Source of the DNA: Gemmatimonadota bacterium
GTDB lineage: Bacteria; Gemmatimonadota; Gemmatimonadetes; Longimicrobiales; Gaopeijiaceae
Assembly: GCA_007121455.1 (NCBI GenBank)
Contig: SKKN01000025.1
Location: forward strand, 124,001 to 188,000
DNA length: 64,000 nucleotides
Reading direction: 5' to 3'
Made by a program: the position numbers and the translations under genes. Positions 1 to 8,216 of the stretch are shown here, piece by piece. Each line of letters opens with the position of its first letter. Position 1 is the first letter of the stretch. The notes beneath the pieces were generated by a model. The model saw only the letters and a program-made list of their open reading frames with translations. It did no database searches and was not told the DNA's origin.

Positions 1-133
1 TGGCCTCCTGCATGAGGAAGACGACCGGGGGCTCCCCCGGAAACTCACCGGATTCGACGGCTCCCTTCAGGGCCACGAACGGGAGTGCGGCGAGATTGGG
101 CTGATCGGGCCCACGAGTCGCGATGACGAACAT
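1..133 (-). CDS. DsrE/YchN-like protein, 5' part only
   Basis: The first 44 residues of a protein whose gene runs off the left edge. The start MFVIATRGPDQPN, followed by a segment ending in VVFLMQEA, resembles the first beta-alpha-beta unit of small DsrE/DsrF/YchN-fold proteins, which carry sulfur or act as sulfur-relay or peroxiredoxin-like subunits in the cytoplasm. The ATG is preceded by a good ribosome binding site, GGAGG, eight bases upstream. The active-site cysteine, if there is one, would lie outside the window. Family assignment is by N-terminal resemblance only. Confidence 0.55.
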   Translation of the reverse strand, partial: MFVIATRGPDQPNLAALPFVALKGAVESGEFPGEPPVVFLMQEA

Positions 134-179
134 ATGACTACCTCCTTTCAGGGGATCCGGTCGCGTCCGAGGCGTGGAC

Positions 180-2996
180 TCAGAAACCGATCCAGTAGTT
201 GACCTTGATCACGAACACATTGGCAGGGGCCGCATCGAACAGGGCGCGAGCGTCACGGTCCAGGGAGAAGTCCCCCTGCTGCACCCGGTCTCGGCGCTCC
301 TGCTGCCACACGAGAAAGAGCTGCGAACCGGGCCGATATTCCCAGCGCAGAACCGCATTGCCCCGGAGTGACCTCAGGTTGAAGTCCGGGTCCTCGAAAA
401 CGAGATCGCTCGACCCATCGCCACGGAAATCCAGGTGACGCCGGCCATCCATTTCACAGCTTCGGCCCTCCACGCATCGTACCCCTCCTTCGCCGAGCAC
501 CGCCTCCCCCTCGGGCAAGGAGATGAACTCGAACGTGCGCGCGCGAGCAAGCTGCTTGTATCCCAGAAAGTCGCCTGCGGAGAGGAGGGGCTGGCCGAAG
601 ACCTCGAGGGTGAGCGTCGGGGAAAATGCCCACGAAAGCCTCGTATCGATCGACAGGGTGCGTGTATCGAGGTCCGCGAAGAAATACCGGCCACCGTACG
701 TCGGGGCGAACCCTCCGTTCCGGAGTTGCGTCACGTACTGGGCTCGATCGATCGAGCGGGTGTAGGTGGGAGCAAGCGCGAGCTGCATCGATGCGGAAGG
801 CCGGTACGCCACCTCGAGGGAGAAATCTACCTCACTCCCGCCTCCGGAAGCGTCGACGTACCCGGCCTCTACGGAAGCGCTCAACCCTCTCCGCGGATCC
901 GAGCCGAGTGAAAGCCCAGCCTCGACGGATCGGGGCACCTCCATCAAGGGGCCCCCACGGGTCGCACGGTCGTCGAGGACGCTTGGCGAATAGCCGAGCC
1001 TCAATCCTGCTTCCCAGAGGTTCAGGAAGGTGAAATCGGCATTCACGTTCAGCGGCCCCGCGGTGTACGCGTCGTTCCAGCGGCTGCGATGGACTTCGGA
1101 TGAGAAGAGGCTGTTCCGCCAGCCCCGGAAGGCGAAGACCGAGAAAGAGTATTCTCGAAAGACCTCTCCCGGCTCGATCTCCCGGTACTCTCCGTAGAAC
1201 CCGGCGAAGATCCGCTCCGAGGACGTCGAGAATCCGAGGTCGTTCACTGCGAACCCGGGTGTTCGATGCCCAAGCCAGGCACGTCCCGTCCACGGGCTTC
1301 CTCCCCGACGCGCGAGATCCAGATACCAGTGGCCTCCGGTCATCGACGTGGCGCTGGAATCCACCTGCACATGGACCGCGTCCGGGCGCTGGAAATAGTG
1401 GACGCTCGATTCCTGAAGACGGAGCATCGCAGCAGGAGAACCTCGCACGTGATTCGCCACGACTCGCCCTTCGAGAGCCCACTCGCGATCGGCCCAACTA
1501 TGCTCGAAGTCGACACCGACGCTGTGCGCGCTCGAGGTCAGGAAATCGGCGCCCCCGTCGGAAGGAAGGTGACGGCCCACATGCGTGAAGATCGCGCCCA
1601 CCTGGGAGTCTCCTCCCGCGAGATCCTGCCGGGCGCGCAACACCCCATACTGCGCACGCGGCTCAGCAAGGAACCCACCGTAAAGCTCCTCCTCTGGATC
1701 ATAGGTCCGCCCGCGAACCCGATCGGTCACCGCGGCGAGCCCCCCGAGGCTGAGGCCGTCTCGGGTACGCCCCGTCACCTTCGCGGCGCCGATGATCGGG
1801 GTCTCGCGAGGGACGTCCGAAAAGGCGGCGTCGGCAGGCGCGCGCCCCTGGGGCGATCGGCCGATGCGACGTGAGTGGAACAGGGTGCTCTCGGGTCCCG
1901 GAAGCTCGAAGTCGAAAAGTCGGTCATCCCGCGTGAAGAAGGGCCGCTGCTCCGGGAAGAACGTCTCGAACGCCGTCAGATTCACGACGGCCGGGTCGAC
2001 CTCGACCTGCCCGAAATCCGGATTGATCGAGAAGTCGGCAACGAAGGAGGAACCGAGGCCGTATCGTCCATCGAGCCCGACCTGCCCCGTTCGGTCGGCG
2101 CCCTCCCGAAAGGGGTCGTCCGTGGCCTCGGCCACCCCGTGTCGACTTGCGAGCACGAACGGGAGAAGCTCGAGGTTTCGCGGACGGTGCGACAACTCGA
2201 TCCCCTCGAGCACGGTGAACGCGCTCACACCCCCGAAACGCCTCCTGGATTCGAGCGCAAGGTAGCTGAGCTCCCCTGTGGCGACCCGGCGTCTCGTGAT
2301 ATTCAGGCCCCAGGATTGAGGACCGGGCGAAGGATCATAGCGCAACTGCGAGAGGGGAATGCGGAACTCCGCCGTCCACCCTTCGTCATCGATGTGGGTC
2401 GCTCCTTCCCAGACGGCCTCCCAGGCGCCATCGACCTCGATGTCGTCGTACCGATAGCGATCCACCTGCACCCCCGCCGCGGTGAGACGAAACGCGTATG
2501 CCGTACGGCGGTCCAGGTTCGGATCGAAGGCAACCTCCACGAAATCGTACGAGTCGGACTCTTCGTCCCGCCGAGTGAGCTGTCGACCGATCGACGCAGG
2601 ATCCGCATCGTGCATCCGGACCCCTACATAGACGGCCTCGTCGTCGAAGAGGAGCCGCACCTCTGTTTCGTCCCGAGCCGGCAGGCCCTCCGTGGGCTCC
2701 CCGGCGATAAAGCCCGAAACCACCGGCGCGGTCCTCCATGCCTCTTCGTCCATTCGACCATCGACTTCGATCGGCCCCTCTCTCCTCACGGCCACGATCC
2801 GGGGAGGACCGGTTCCGTCGCTCACCGCCGAATCGGAAGCCATCTGGTGCGCCGGTCCAGGAGCCGAGGTCGCCGCGGGAGGAGCGGTGGGGGCCGTCCA
2901 ACCGGCAACGAGGACGAGGAGCGCGAGGAGGCCGGCGGGCCGAAGCGTCCTACGGCGCGCCCGACCGGACAGTCTGCACATGGATGGTGGCACCAC
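180..2996 (-). CDS. DUF5916 outer-membrane protein with CBM9-like N-terminal domain
   Basis: A 938-residue exported protein. A basic N-terminus and hydrophobic stretch (about residues 17-35) form a signal peptide; the second Met (residue 6) is an equally good start. Residues about 65-260 contain IDGRMDEEAW and FVEVAFDPN segments typical of the carbohydrate-binding family 9-like domain seen in DUF5916 proteins. The rest is rich in alternating aromatic and polar residues and ends in NYWIGF, a terminal-Phe signature of outer-membrane beta-barrels. Substrate is unknown; members are common in Bacteroidota and Gemmatimonadota next to hydrolases or transporters. It stands alone here, transcribed away from the CBS gene upstream. 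Confidence 0.85.
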   Translation of the reverse strand: MVPPSMCRLSGRARRRTLRPAGLLALLVLVAGWTAPTAPPAATSAPGPAHQMASDSAVSDGTGPPRIVAVRREGPIEVDGRMDEEAWRTAPVVSGFIAGEPTEGLPARDETEVRLLFDDEAVYVGVRMHDADPASIGRQLTRRDEESDSYDFVEVAFDPNLDRRTAYAFRLTAAGVQVDRYRYDDIEVDGAWEAVWEGATHIDDEGWTAEFRIPLSQLRYDPSPGPQSWGLNITRRRVATGELSYLALESRRRFGGVSAFTVLEGIELSHRPRNLELLPFVLASRHGVAEATDDPFREGADRTGQVGLDGRYGLGSSFVADFSINPDFGQVEVDPAVVNLTAFETFFPEQRPFFTRDDRLFDFELPGPESTLFHSRRIGRSPQGRAPADAAFSDVPRETPIIGAAKVTGRTRDGLSLGGLAAVTDRVRGRTYDPEEELYGGFLAEPRAQYGVLRARQDLAGGDSQVGAIFTHVGRHLPSDGGADFLTSSAHSVGVDFEHSWADREWALEGRVVANHVRGSPAAMLRLQESSVHYFQRPDAVHVQVDSSATSMTGGHWYLDLARRGGSPWTGRAWLGHRTPGFAVNDLGFSTSSERIFAGFYGEYREIEPGEVFREYSFSVFAFRGWRNSLFSSEVHRSRWNDAYTAGPLNVNADFTFLNLWEAGLRLGYSPSVLDDRATRGGPLMEVPRSVEAGLSLGSDPRRGLSASVEAGYVDASGGGSEVDFSLEVAYRPSASMQLALAPTYTRSIDRAQYVTQLRNGGFAPTYGGRYFFADLDTRTLSIDTRLSWAFSPTLTLEVFGQPLLSAGDFLGYKQLARARTFEFISLPEGEAVLGEGGVRCVEGRSCEMDGRRHLDFRGDGSSDLVFEDPDFNLRSLRGNAVLRWEYRPGSQLFLVWQQERRDRVQQGDFSLDRDARALFDAAPANVFVIKVNYWIGF

Positions 2997-3241
2997 AAAG
3001 CCTGCCTTTTGATCTGGCTGGAACTCGCCGTTCGTCTCGGGAAAGGCCCCGCGATTTCGAGCGGCATTGAACCCCGATCAGGAGGACGGGATCCGGACTC
3101 CCCGGCAGGGGGGAGGAATCGCAATGGTGAGACGATGAGGTTCTGGTCTTGCACCGGCCAAGCCCTGGCCCGACGGGGTGCCGCCGGGAAAACCTCGAGC
3201 GAAGTTCGTCGAGGAGGGAGCTGACTGATCCGCCTTCGCAA

Positions 3242-3781
3242 TCAGCTTTCCGCCAGTGCCCGCACGATGTCCGATTGCGTGACGATCCCCACGAAACCTC
3301 CCTCTTCGACCACGAGCGCGCGCCGCACTCCCTTTTCGTGGAGGAGACGAGCGAGATTCCTGAGGGAGGCCGAGGATTCGATCGTGATCGGCACGGACGT
3401 CATGATGTCCTCCGCCTCGTACCCGTCGAAAACGTTGTCGGGAAGGGTACCGACCTGGTCCCGGACATCGACGTAGTTCCCGTCCGCCGTCACGTAGTAC
3501 GCGAAGAACTCCCCAACAGGCTCCTGACCGAGGAACGAGGGCTCACGGGTGGGAGTCCTCACCCCGAGCCCCCACCGAGCCGCCTCGGGGATCTCGTCCA
3601 GTTCCCGCGCGAGACGCACCACATCGCGTATGGTCACGATCCCGAGGAGCGATCCGTCCTCGCCCACCACCGGCGCCCCGGTGATGCCGGCGCGTTCGAG
3701 CAGTCGTACCAACTCCGCCACGGGCGCATGGGGCGGAACCGTGATCAAATCCGTCTGCATGATATCGCGTACCCGACTCAT
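3242..3781 (-). CDS. Two-CBS-domain protein
   Basis: A 179-residue cytoplasmic protein made almost only of a CBS pair: the first repeat (about residues 7-60, DIMQTDLITVPPHAPVAEL) and the second (about 122-177, DIMTSVPITIESSASLRNL), with a 60-residue insert between them. CBS pairs bind adenine nucleotides or metals and normally regulate a partner; no catalytic domain is attached, so the partner is unknown. The ATG is preceded by a purine-rich site (GAGAGGAGAGGAAGG). Divergent from the lipoprotein gene at 3977. Confidence 0.85.
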   Translation of the reverse strand: MSRVRDIMQTDLITVPPHAPVAELVRLLERAGITGAPVVGEDGSLLGIVTIRDVVRLARELDEIPEAARWGLGVRTPTREPSFLGQEPVGEFFAYYVTADGNYVDVRDQVGTLPDNVFDGYEAEDIMTSVPITIESSASLRNLARLLHEKGVRRALVVEEGGFVGIVTQSDIVRALAES

Positions 3782-3976
3782 CCTTCCTCTCCTCTCTTCG
3801 CAAATTCAGACGCCGTGACACCTCGACCTGCCCTTGCGGGCCCAAGCAAGAGCCGTGCCGTGCGTGTAGGATATCCTTCCCCCAGGGGCAGCGATACCTT
3901 ACACTCTTCGGAATGGCTTCGCGGGTCGCGACAGCACCTCGCGCCGCGAGCTTCCACCCGTGGACCCGGAGGTCCC

Positions 3977-4930
3977 ATGGCCAACACGATATCCAGACCG
4001 ATCGCTCGCTGCGCAGCCCTGTCCCTTTCCGCATTCCTCCTCGGGGGCTGCGACGGGGACGACAGCATGGGTCCCCTCGACGTCGTGGTGACGGAGGTGG
4101 ACGGGATCGGCCTCGAGCAGCCCGCGGCCGTCATCCATGACCCGGTGGACGACGTGTACCTCGTTTCGAACATCAGCGGCGCACCGGCAGACCGGGACGG
4201 CTCGGGCTTCATCTCGAAGCTCTCACCGGATGGGGAGGTCCTCGACCTTCACTGGGTCCGCCTGTTCGGGCCGGACCTGGCCCTGAACTCCCCGAGGGGA
4301 ATGGCGATCCGGGGCGACAGCCTCTTCGTGGCCGACCTCGACTGCGTCCGGCTCTTTCAGCGGACCGAGGGAACGGGCGTGGCACGGGTCTGCCTCGACG
4401 GCTCGACCTACCTCTCGGACGTGGACGTCGGCCCCGAGGGATCGATCTTCGTCGCCGACGCCGGGCTCCAGGCCGGGGCGAACGGGCTCGAAGCCAGCGG
4501 ATCCGACGCCGTCTATCGCGTCGTGCTGGAAGCCGGGCGGCAGGGCTCGACCCTGGCCCAGAGCCCCGAGCTGGGTCACCCGAGCGGCCTGGCCGTCGGC
4601 ACCCGCGGAATCTTCGTCACGACGTTCGGGACCGGCGAGATCTTCCGCCTCACCCCGGCCGGCGAGCGCACCTCGGTGATCCCGGCCTCGGGCCGGAGCT
4701 TCGATGGGATCGTCTTCCTCCCCGACGGCGGCTTCGCCTACTCGTCGTCGAGCGAATCGACGATCCATCTCGTCACCGGAGAGGGGCGGATCGTGCGCCT
4801 TCTGGAGGACATCCCGGAGCCAGGAGCCCTGGGGTACGATGAGGCGAGAAACCGTATCCTGGTGCCGCTGCTCTCCGAAAACCGAATCCTCTTCGTCGAC
4901 CTGCCCGATGAGCCGGACGACGCCCTGTGA
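3977..4930 (+). CDS. Beta-propeller (SMP-30/NHL-like) lipoprotein
   Basis: A 317-residue lipoprotein. The start at 3977 is chosen because it gives a proper lipoprotein signal with lipobox LLGGC (Cys about residue 24). The body consists of repeating units such as LNSPRGMAIRGDSLFVAD, VDVGPEGSIFVADAG and PSGLAVGTRGIFVTTFG, spaced as blades of a six-bladed propeller of the SMP-30/gluconolactonase or NHL type. Such proteins bind calcium or sugars, or serve as scaffolds; the ligand cannot be told. It ends 36 bases upstream of the promoter of the cysteine-rich leader unit and is probably a separate transcript. Confidence 0.8.
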   Translation: MANTISRPIARCAALSLSAFLLGGCDGDDSMGPLDVVVTEVDGIGLEQPAAVIHDPVDDVYLVSNISGAPADRDGSGFISKLSPDGEVLDLHWVRLFGPDLALNSPRGMAIRGDSLFVADLDCVRLFQRTEGTGVARVCLDGSTYLSDVDVGPEGSIFVADAGLQAGANGLEASGSDAVYRVVLEAGRQGSTLAQSPELGHPSGLAVGTRGIFVTTFGTGEIFRLTPAGERTSVIPASGRSFDGIVFLPDGGFAYSSSSESTIHLVTGEGRIVRLLEDIPEPGALGYDEARNRILVPLLSENRILFVDLPDEPDDAL

Positions 4931-4966
4931 AGACCGTGAGATCCCTGGGTTCGACGATCGCCGGGG

Positions 4967-4995
4967 TTGACAGTCGGCGGTGGCCTGGGTATTTA
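4967..4995 (+). promoter_or_regulatory. Sigma-70-type promoter of the cysteine-rich leader unit
   Basis: TTGACA at 4967-4972 and TATTTA at 4990-4995 are separated by exactly 17 bases. This is one of the clearest consensus-like promoters in the window. Transcription should begin at about 5001-5004, so the ATG at 5004 would be at or within three bases of the 5' end, making the short message leaderless. It is the only obvious promoter ahead of the susC-like gene at 5235. Confidence 0.7.
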
Positions 4996-5003
4996 CCTCC
5001 GTT

Positions 5004-5120
5004 ATGAGCGAGTACGGACGCACTTTCGTCTGCTGCATGTGCAGCTGTCTGTGTTGTGGGTGTCGCGAGATGCCCGGAACAGCGGAGCTGTGTACGTGTC
5101 GCAGGAGGAAGATGGTCTGA
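5004..5120 (+). CDS. Leaderless 38-residue cysteine-rich peptide, probable leader peptide
   Basis: A 38-codon frame with nine cysteines. Seven lie within 11 residues (CCMCSCLCCGC, residues 10-20), followed by CTC at 30-32 and a basic tail RRRKMV. It has no Shine-Dalgarno sequence, and its ATG nearly coincides with the expected transcript start. It is followed by hairpins and a strong terminator placed just before the susC-like gene. Polycysteine leaderless frames that attenuate downstream operons in response to cysteine are known in mycobacteria, and Cys-motif upstream frames (CruR) regulate a TonB receptor with copper in Bordetella. By analogy this is best read as a sensing leader peptide; a free-standing metal-binding peptide is the alternative. 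Confidence 0.6.
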   Translation: MSEYGRTFVCCMCSCLCCGCREMPGTAELCTCRRRKMV

Positions 5121-5131
5121 CCATCGCTTGA

Positions 5132-5149
5132 GCCGGGAGAGCACCCGGC
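5132..5149 (+). promoter_or_regulatory. Leader hairpin upstream of attenuator
   Basis: GCCGGG (5132-5137) and CCCGGC (5144-5149) form a perfect 6-bp stem with a 6-base loop. GCCGG of its left arm can alternatively pair with CCGGC at 5165-5169 inside the left arm of the following terminator, giving a possible antiterminator. Two smaller hairpins lie upstream within the cysteine frame (5032-5045 and 5079-5091). The alternative pairings are inferred by eye. Confidence 0.4.
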
Positions 5150-5160
5150 ACGAGAAATCC

Positions 5161-5202
5161 AAGACCGGCCGCAGCCACCCGAGCTGCGGCCGGTCTTTTT
5201 TT
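5161..5202 (+). terminator. Strong rho-independent terminator, probable attenuator of susC
   Basis: Arms 5161-5175 and 5183-5197 are perfectly complementary over 15 bp, with a 7-base loop, and the run of seven T residues reaches 5202. It follows the cysteine-rich frame by about 40 bases and ends only 32 bases before the susC ATG. That space holds a ribosome binding site (GAGG) but is too short for an independent promoter plus leader. Transcription of susC therefore most simply requires readthrough, which is the layout of an attenuator. Confidence 0.8.
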
Positions 5203-5234
5203 GTTCTGTCCCGCTTACGAGTCTGAGGAATACC

Positions 5235-8198
5235 ATGTCGACCGATTTCGAAACGAGTTTCGACGATGGGGCTGCGAGCACCGGGGCGAGTCGCCGAAGT
5301 GCTCGCCGCTCCCGCGGACGACTCACCACCCTTGCGATGGTCGGAGCCCTCCTCTGGATGGGCTCTGCCTCCTTGGAGGCCACCGAGCTTCCCTCTCCTT
5401 CGGTTCCTCCCGCTCCCGACTCGGAGGTCGGAACCATCTCCGGGGAGGTCCGAGCGGCCGGATCGGGACAGCCGCTCGTCAGCGTTCAGGTCGCGGTGAT
5501 CGGATCCGGAATCGGCACGATCACGGGGCCGGACGGTGGATTCGTTCTGGAAAACATCCCCGCCGGAGAACACGTGCTTCGGGCCCAGCTGCTCGGCTAT
5601 CGCACCGTGCAGGAGTCGGTGCACCTCGAGGCAGGTCAGAACGTGACCGTGGATCTCACGCTTTCCGAGAGCGCGATCGGGCTCGACGAAATCGTCGTCA
5701 CGGGTACAGCGGGCCAGGCTCGCAGACGGGAGGTAGGAAACCAGATCACGCAGATCAACATGGCTGAAGTGCAGGAGCCCGTGGCCTCCATGGATCAACT
5801 TCTCCAGGGACGGTCAACCGGCATGACGGTGACCTCCCACGGCGGAGCCTTCGGAGGCGGCGCCGCGATTCGGTTGAGGGGCAACGTCAGCCTTTCCATG
5901 AGCAATCAGCCACTCATCTTCATCGACGGTGTCCGTCAGTCCGCGGAAGGGTATCCGGTCAACAACACCGAGGGGGATTTTCCCCACTACGGCTCTAGCT
6001 CGCAGATGAGCCCCTTGAACGAGATCCACCCCGGGGACATCGAACGAATCGAAATCGTGAAGGGAGCGGCGGCGACGACACTCTACGGCTCCGAAGCCTC
6101 GGCCGGAGTCATCCAGATCTTCACCAGACAGGGAGCATCAGGAAGTCCCCAGTGGACCTTCCAATCGGACCATGGCGTCGACTGGGTGCGACCCTTCGGC
6201 TCGAGTCAGCGGCCCTACGTCGGTATGGAGCCGTTCTTGAGGAATGCGTACGGGACGCAGAACAGCCTCTCGGCATCCGGAGGGCTGGGAGCCGCCAACT
6301 ATTACCTTTCCGGCGTTTACGAGGTGGGCGACGGCGTACTTCCGAATGATCATCAAGACCGTGTCGGGCTGCGTGCGAACCTCTCCCTGGAAGCTCGATC
6401 GGATCTCCTCCTCCAGTTGCACACGGCCTATTCACGGCACGCCCTCGACATCACGCATACGGGCAACAGCGCGATGGCGATCCCCTTCTCCGTGTTCCGG
6501 GCGCCGAACAACGCCTTTGGAACCACTGACCCGGAGGTCATTCGAGAGCTCACGGATGCCAAGATCTGGCAGGACAACGACCGATTTCTGACGAGCCTGA
6601 CCGCGGTCTGGGAACCCAACTCGAGAACGACGCAACGTGCCACCGTGGGACTCGATCGAAGCGCCTTCCACGGGCGGCAACATCGGCCTCTCGGATTCAA
6701 CAACGATCCACAGGGGTCCATGTCGGACACCCGCTGGGAGAGCCGAACCATCACGCTGGATTACACCGGGAATTACACCCTCCTCCAGGATCCATCCGGT
6801 GAGGCGGTCGCCTCCACCCTGTCGTGGGGTCTTCAGGGAACCTCTACCGAGGAATCCAAGCTCGACGGTTTCGGGCGTGGCTTTCCAGGCCCGGGACGAC
6901 ACACCCTGAGCAACATGGCCTCCGGGCTCCTCTTCAGCTCCGAGCAGAGACGGGTGTCCGGAGGATTCTTCGGCCAGAGCATGGTGGCGTTTCGTGACCG
7001 GGTCTTCGTCACCGCCGGAGCTCGGGTCGACGGACACAGTGTTTTCGGGGAGAACCTCGGGCTTCAAACGTACCCGAAGTTGAGCGCCTCGTGGGTGATT
7101 TCGGATGAGGCTCTCTGGCCCGAGAGCTGGGGCGACGTGAAACTGCGCGCGGCATACGGACTTGCAGGCCGTGCCCCCGGAGCATTCGATGCGGTCCAGA
7201 CCTGGACCGCACACTCGTTCGGAGGAGCCGCGTCATTCATCCCGGAAAACGTAGGGAACCCGGAACTCGGACCCGAGAAAACCCGGGAGACGGAGGTCGG
7301 CTTCGACGGTTCCTGGCTCAATGGGCGGCTCGCTGTCGACTTCACCTTTTACCACCAGGACACCAGAGACGCATTATTCGCCATTGCCCAGCCTCCGACT
7401 CAGGGCTTCCTGAGCAGCCAGCTGGAGAATGTCGGGGCGCTCTCCAATCGGGGACTCGAGCTGAGCGTCGATGGGAGGGTGATGGAGCAGCCGGGCTTCA
7501 CCTGGAATCTCGGTGCCAACCTTTCCACGAACCGGAGTGAAGTCCTCGATATCGGCACGGCAACGGTGTCGTCGATCGTGGAGGGGCATCCGGCCCCGGT
7601 GATGCGCGGCGCCTATGTTCGAAACGCTGATGCGTTCGAAGATCCCGATATCGATCCAGACCACTTCTATGGGCCGAACGCGCCTACGCGGATCGTCGGC
7701 CTGAACACCTCCCTCGACTTCCGCAATGGGGTCTCTCTCAGCGCGCGAGGAGAGTACCAGGGAGGTCACTACATCCGGGACGGGACCTCACACAACATGG
7801 TAAACCGAGGAGCCGGAGCTCCCGGATGCGATGATGCGTACGAACACGTTCCGTATTCCGATTACCCGCAGGGGGACTTGAGCCAGGTAACAGCCCTCGA
7901 TCGGGCGCGGTGCTACCGGGAAAGCCTGCTCAACGGAATGTGGAACATTCCTGCGGACTTCTTCAAGGTGCGCGAAATCACCCTGCACGTGCCGGCGACA
8001 CGAGTAGTGCCCGGAGCCCGGACGGCGAGCCTCACTTTTTCGCTTCGGAACGCGTTCCGCTGGACGAACGACGACTTTCCTTCGTTCGATCCGGAAATGA
8101 TCCCGAGCCGGGATTCACTGTCCTCGCTCTTCGTTGGAATCACGGAACACGTTCCCGACCCCGCGCGCGTTGCCGTGTCGCTTCGGGTCACATTTTGA
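5235..8198 (+). CDS. SusC/RagA-family TonB-linked outer-membrane transporter
   Basis: A 987-residue outer-membrane importer. After a long N-terminus (about 50 residues with a hydrophobic stretch), residues about 60-145 form a carboxypeptidase-regulatory-like domain (ISGEVRAAGSGQPLVSVQVA, later FVLENIPAGEHVLRAQLLGY). LDEIVVTGTA follows as the TonB-box region, then a plug (IRLRGNVSLSMSNQPLIFID and IERIEIVKGAAATTLYGSEA, the SusC signature) and a large barrel ending in AVSLRVTF. It works with the SusD-like lipoprotein 18 bases downstream to import a TonB-energised nutrient. The substrate is unknown; no glycoside hydrolase or peptidase is adjacent. Probably controlled by the upstream cysteine leader and attenuator. 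Confidence 0.92.
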   Translation: MSTDFETSFDDGAASTGASRRSARRSRGRLTTLAMVGALLWMGSASLEATELPSPSVPPAPDSEVGTISGEVRAAGSGQPLVSVQVAVIGSGIGTITGPDGGFVLENIPAGEHVLRAQLLGYRTVQESVHLEAGQNVTVDLTLSESAIGLDEIVVTGTAGQARRREVGNQITQINMAEVQEPVASMDQLLQGRSTGMTVTSHGGAFGGGAAIRLRGNVSLSMSNQPLIFIDGVRQSAEGYPVNNTEGDFPHYGSSSQMSPLNEIHPGDIERIEIVKGAAATTLYGSEASAGVIQIFTRQGASGSPQWTFQSDHGVDWVRPFGSSQRPYVGMEPFLRNAYGTQNSLSASGGLGAANYYLSGVYEVGDGVLPNDHQDRVGLRANLSLEARSDLLLQLHTAYSRHALDITHTGNSAMAIPFSVFRAPNNAFGTTDPEVIRELTDAKIWQDNDRFLTSLTAVWEPNSRTTQRATVGLDRSAFHGRQHRPLGFNNDPQGSMSDTRWESRTITLDYTGNYTLLQDPSGEAVASTLSWGLQGTSTEESKLDGFGRGFPGPGRHTLSNMASGLLFSSEQRRVSGGFFGQSMVAFRDRVFVTAGARVDGHSVFGENLGLQTYPKLSASWVISDEALWPESWGDVKLRAAYGLAGRAPGAFDAVQTWTAHSFGGAASFIPENVGNPELGPEKTRETEVGFDGSWLNGRLAVDFTFYHQDTRDALFAIAQPPTQGFLSSQLENVGALSNRGLELSVDGRVMEQPGFTWNLGANLSTNRSEVLDIGTATVSSIVEGHPAPVMRGAYVRNADAFEDPDIDPDHFYGPNAPTRIVGLNTSLDFRNGVSLSARGEYQGGHYIRDGTSHNMVNRGAGAPGCDDAYEHVPYSDYPQGDLSQVTALDRARCYRESLLNGMWNIPADFFKVREITLHVPATRVVPGARTASLTFSLRNAFRWTNDDFPSFDPEMIPSRDSLSSLFVGITEHVPDPARVAVSLRVTF

Positions 8199-8216
8199 GA
8201 GAAGAGGGGAAATAGA

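Noticed and set aside
5004-5120. Metallothionein as the first explanation of the Cys-rich peptide.
   Set aside because: Not excluded, but the leaderless start, small size and immediate terminator ahead of susC fit a leader peptide better.
4223-5437. Minus-strand 404-codon frame covering the propeller lipoprotein and the leader.
   Set aside because: It crosses a lipoprotein gene, a clear promoter and a terminator on the plus strand and has no recognisable domain.
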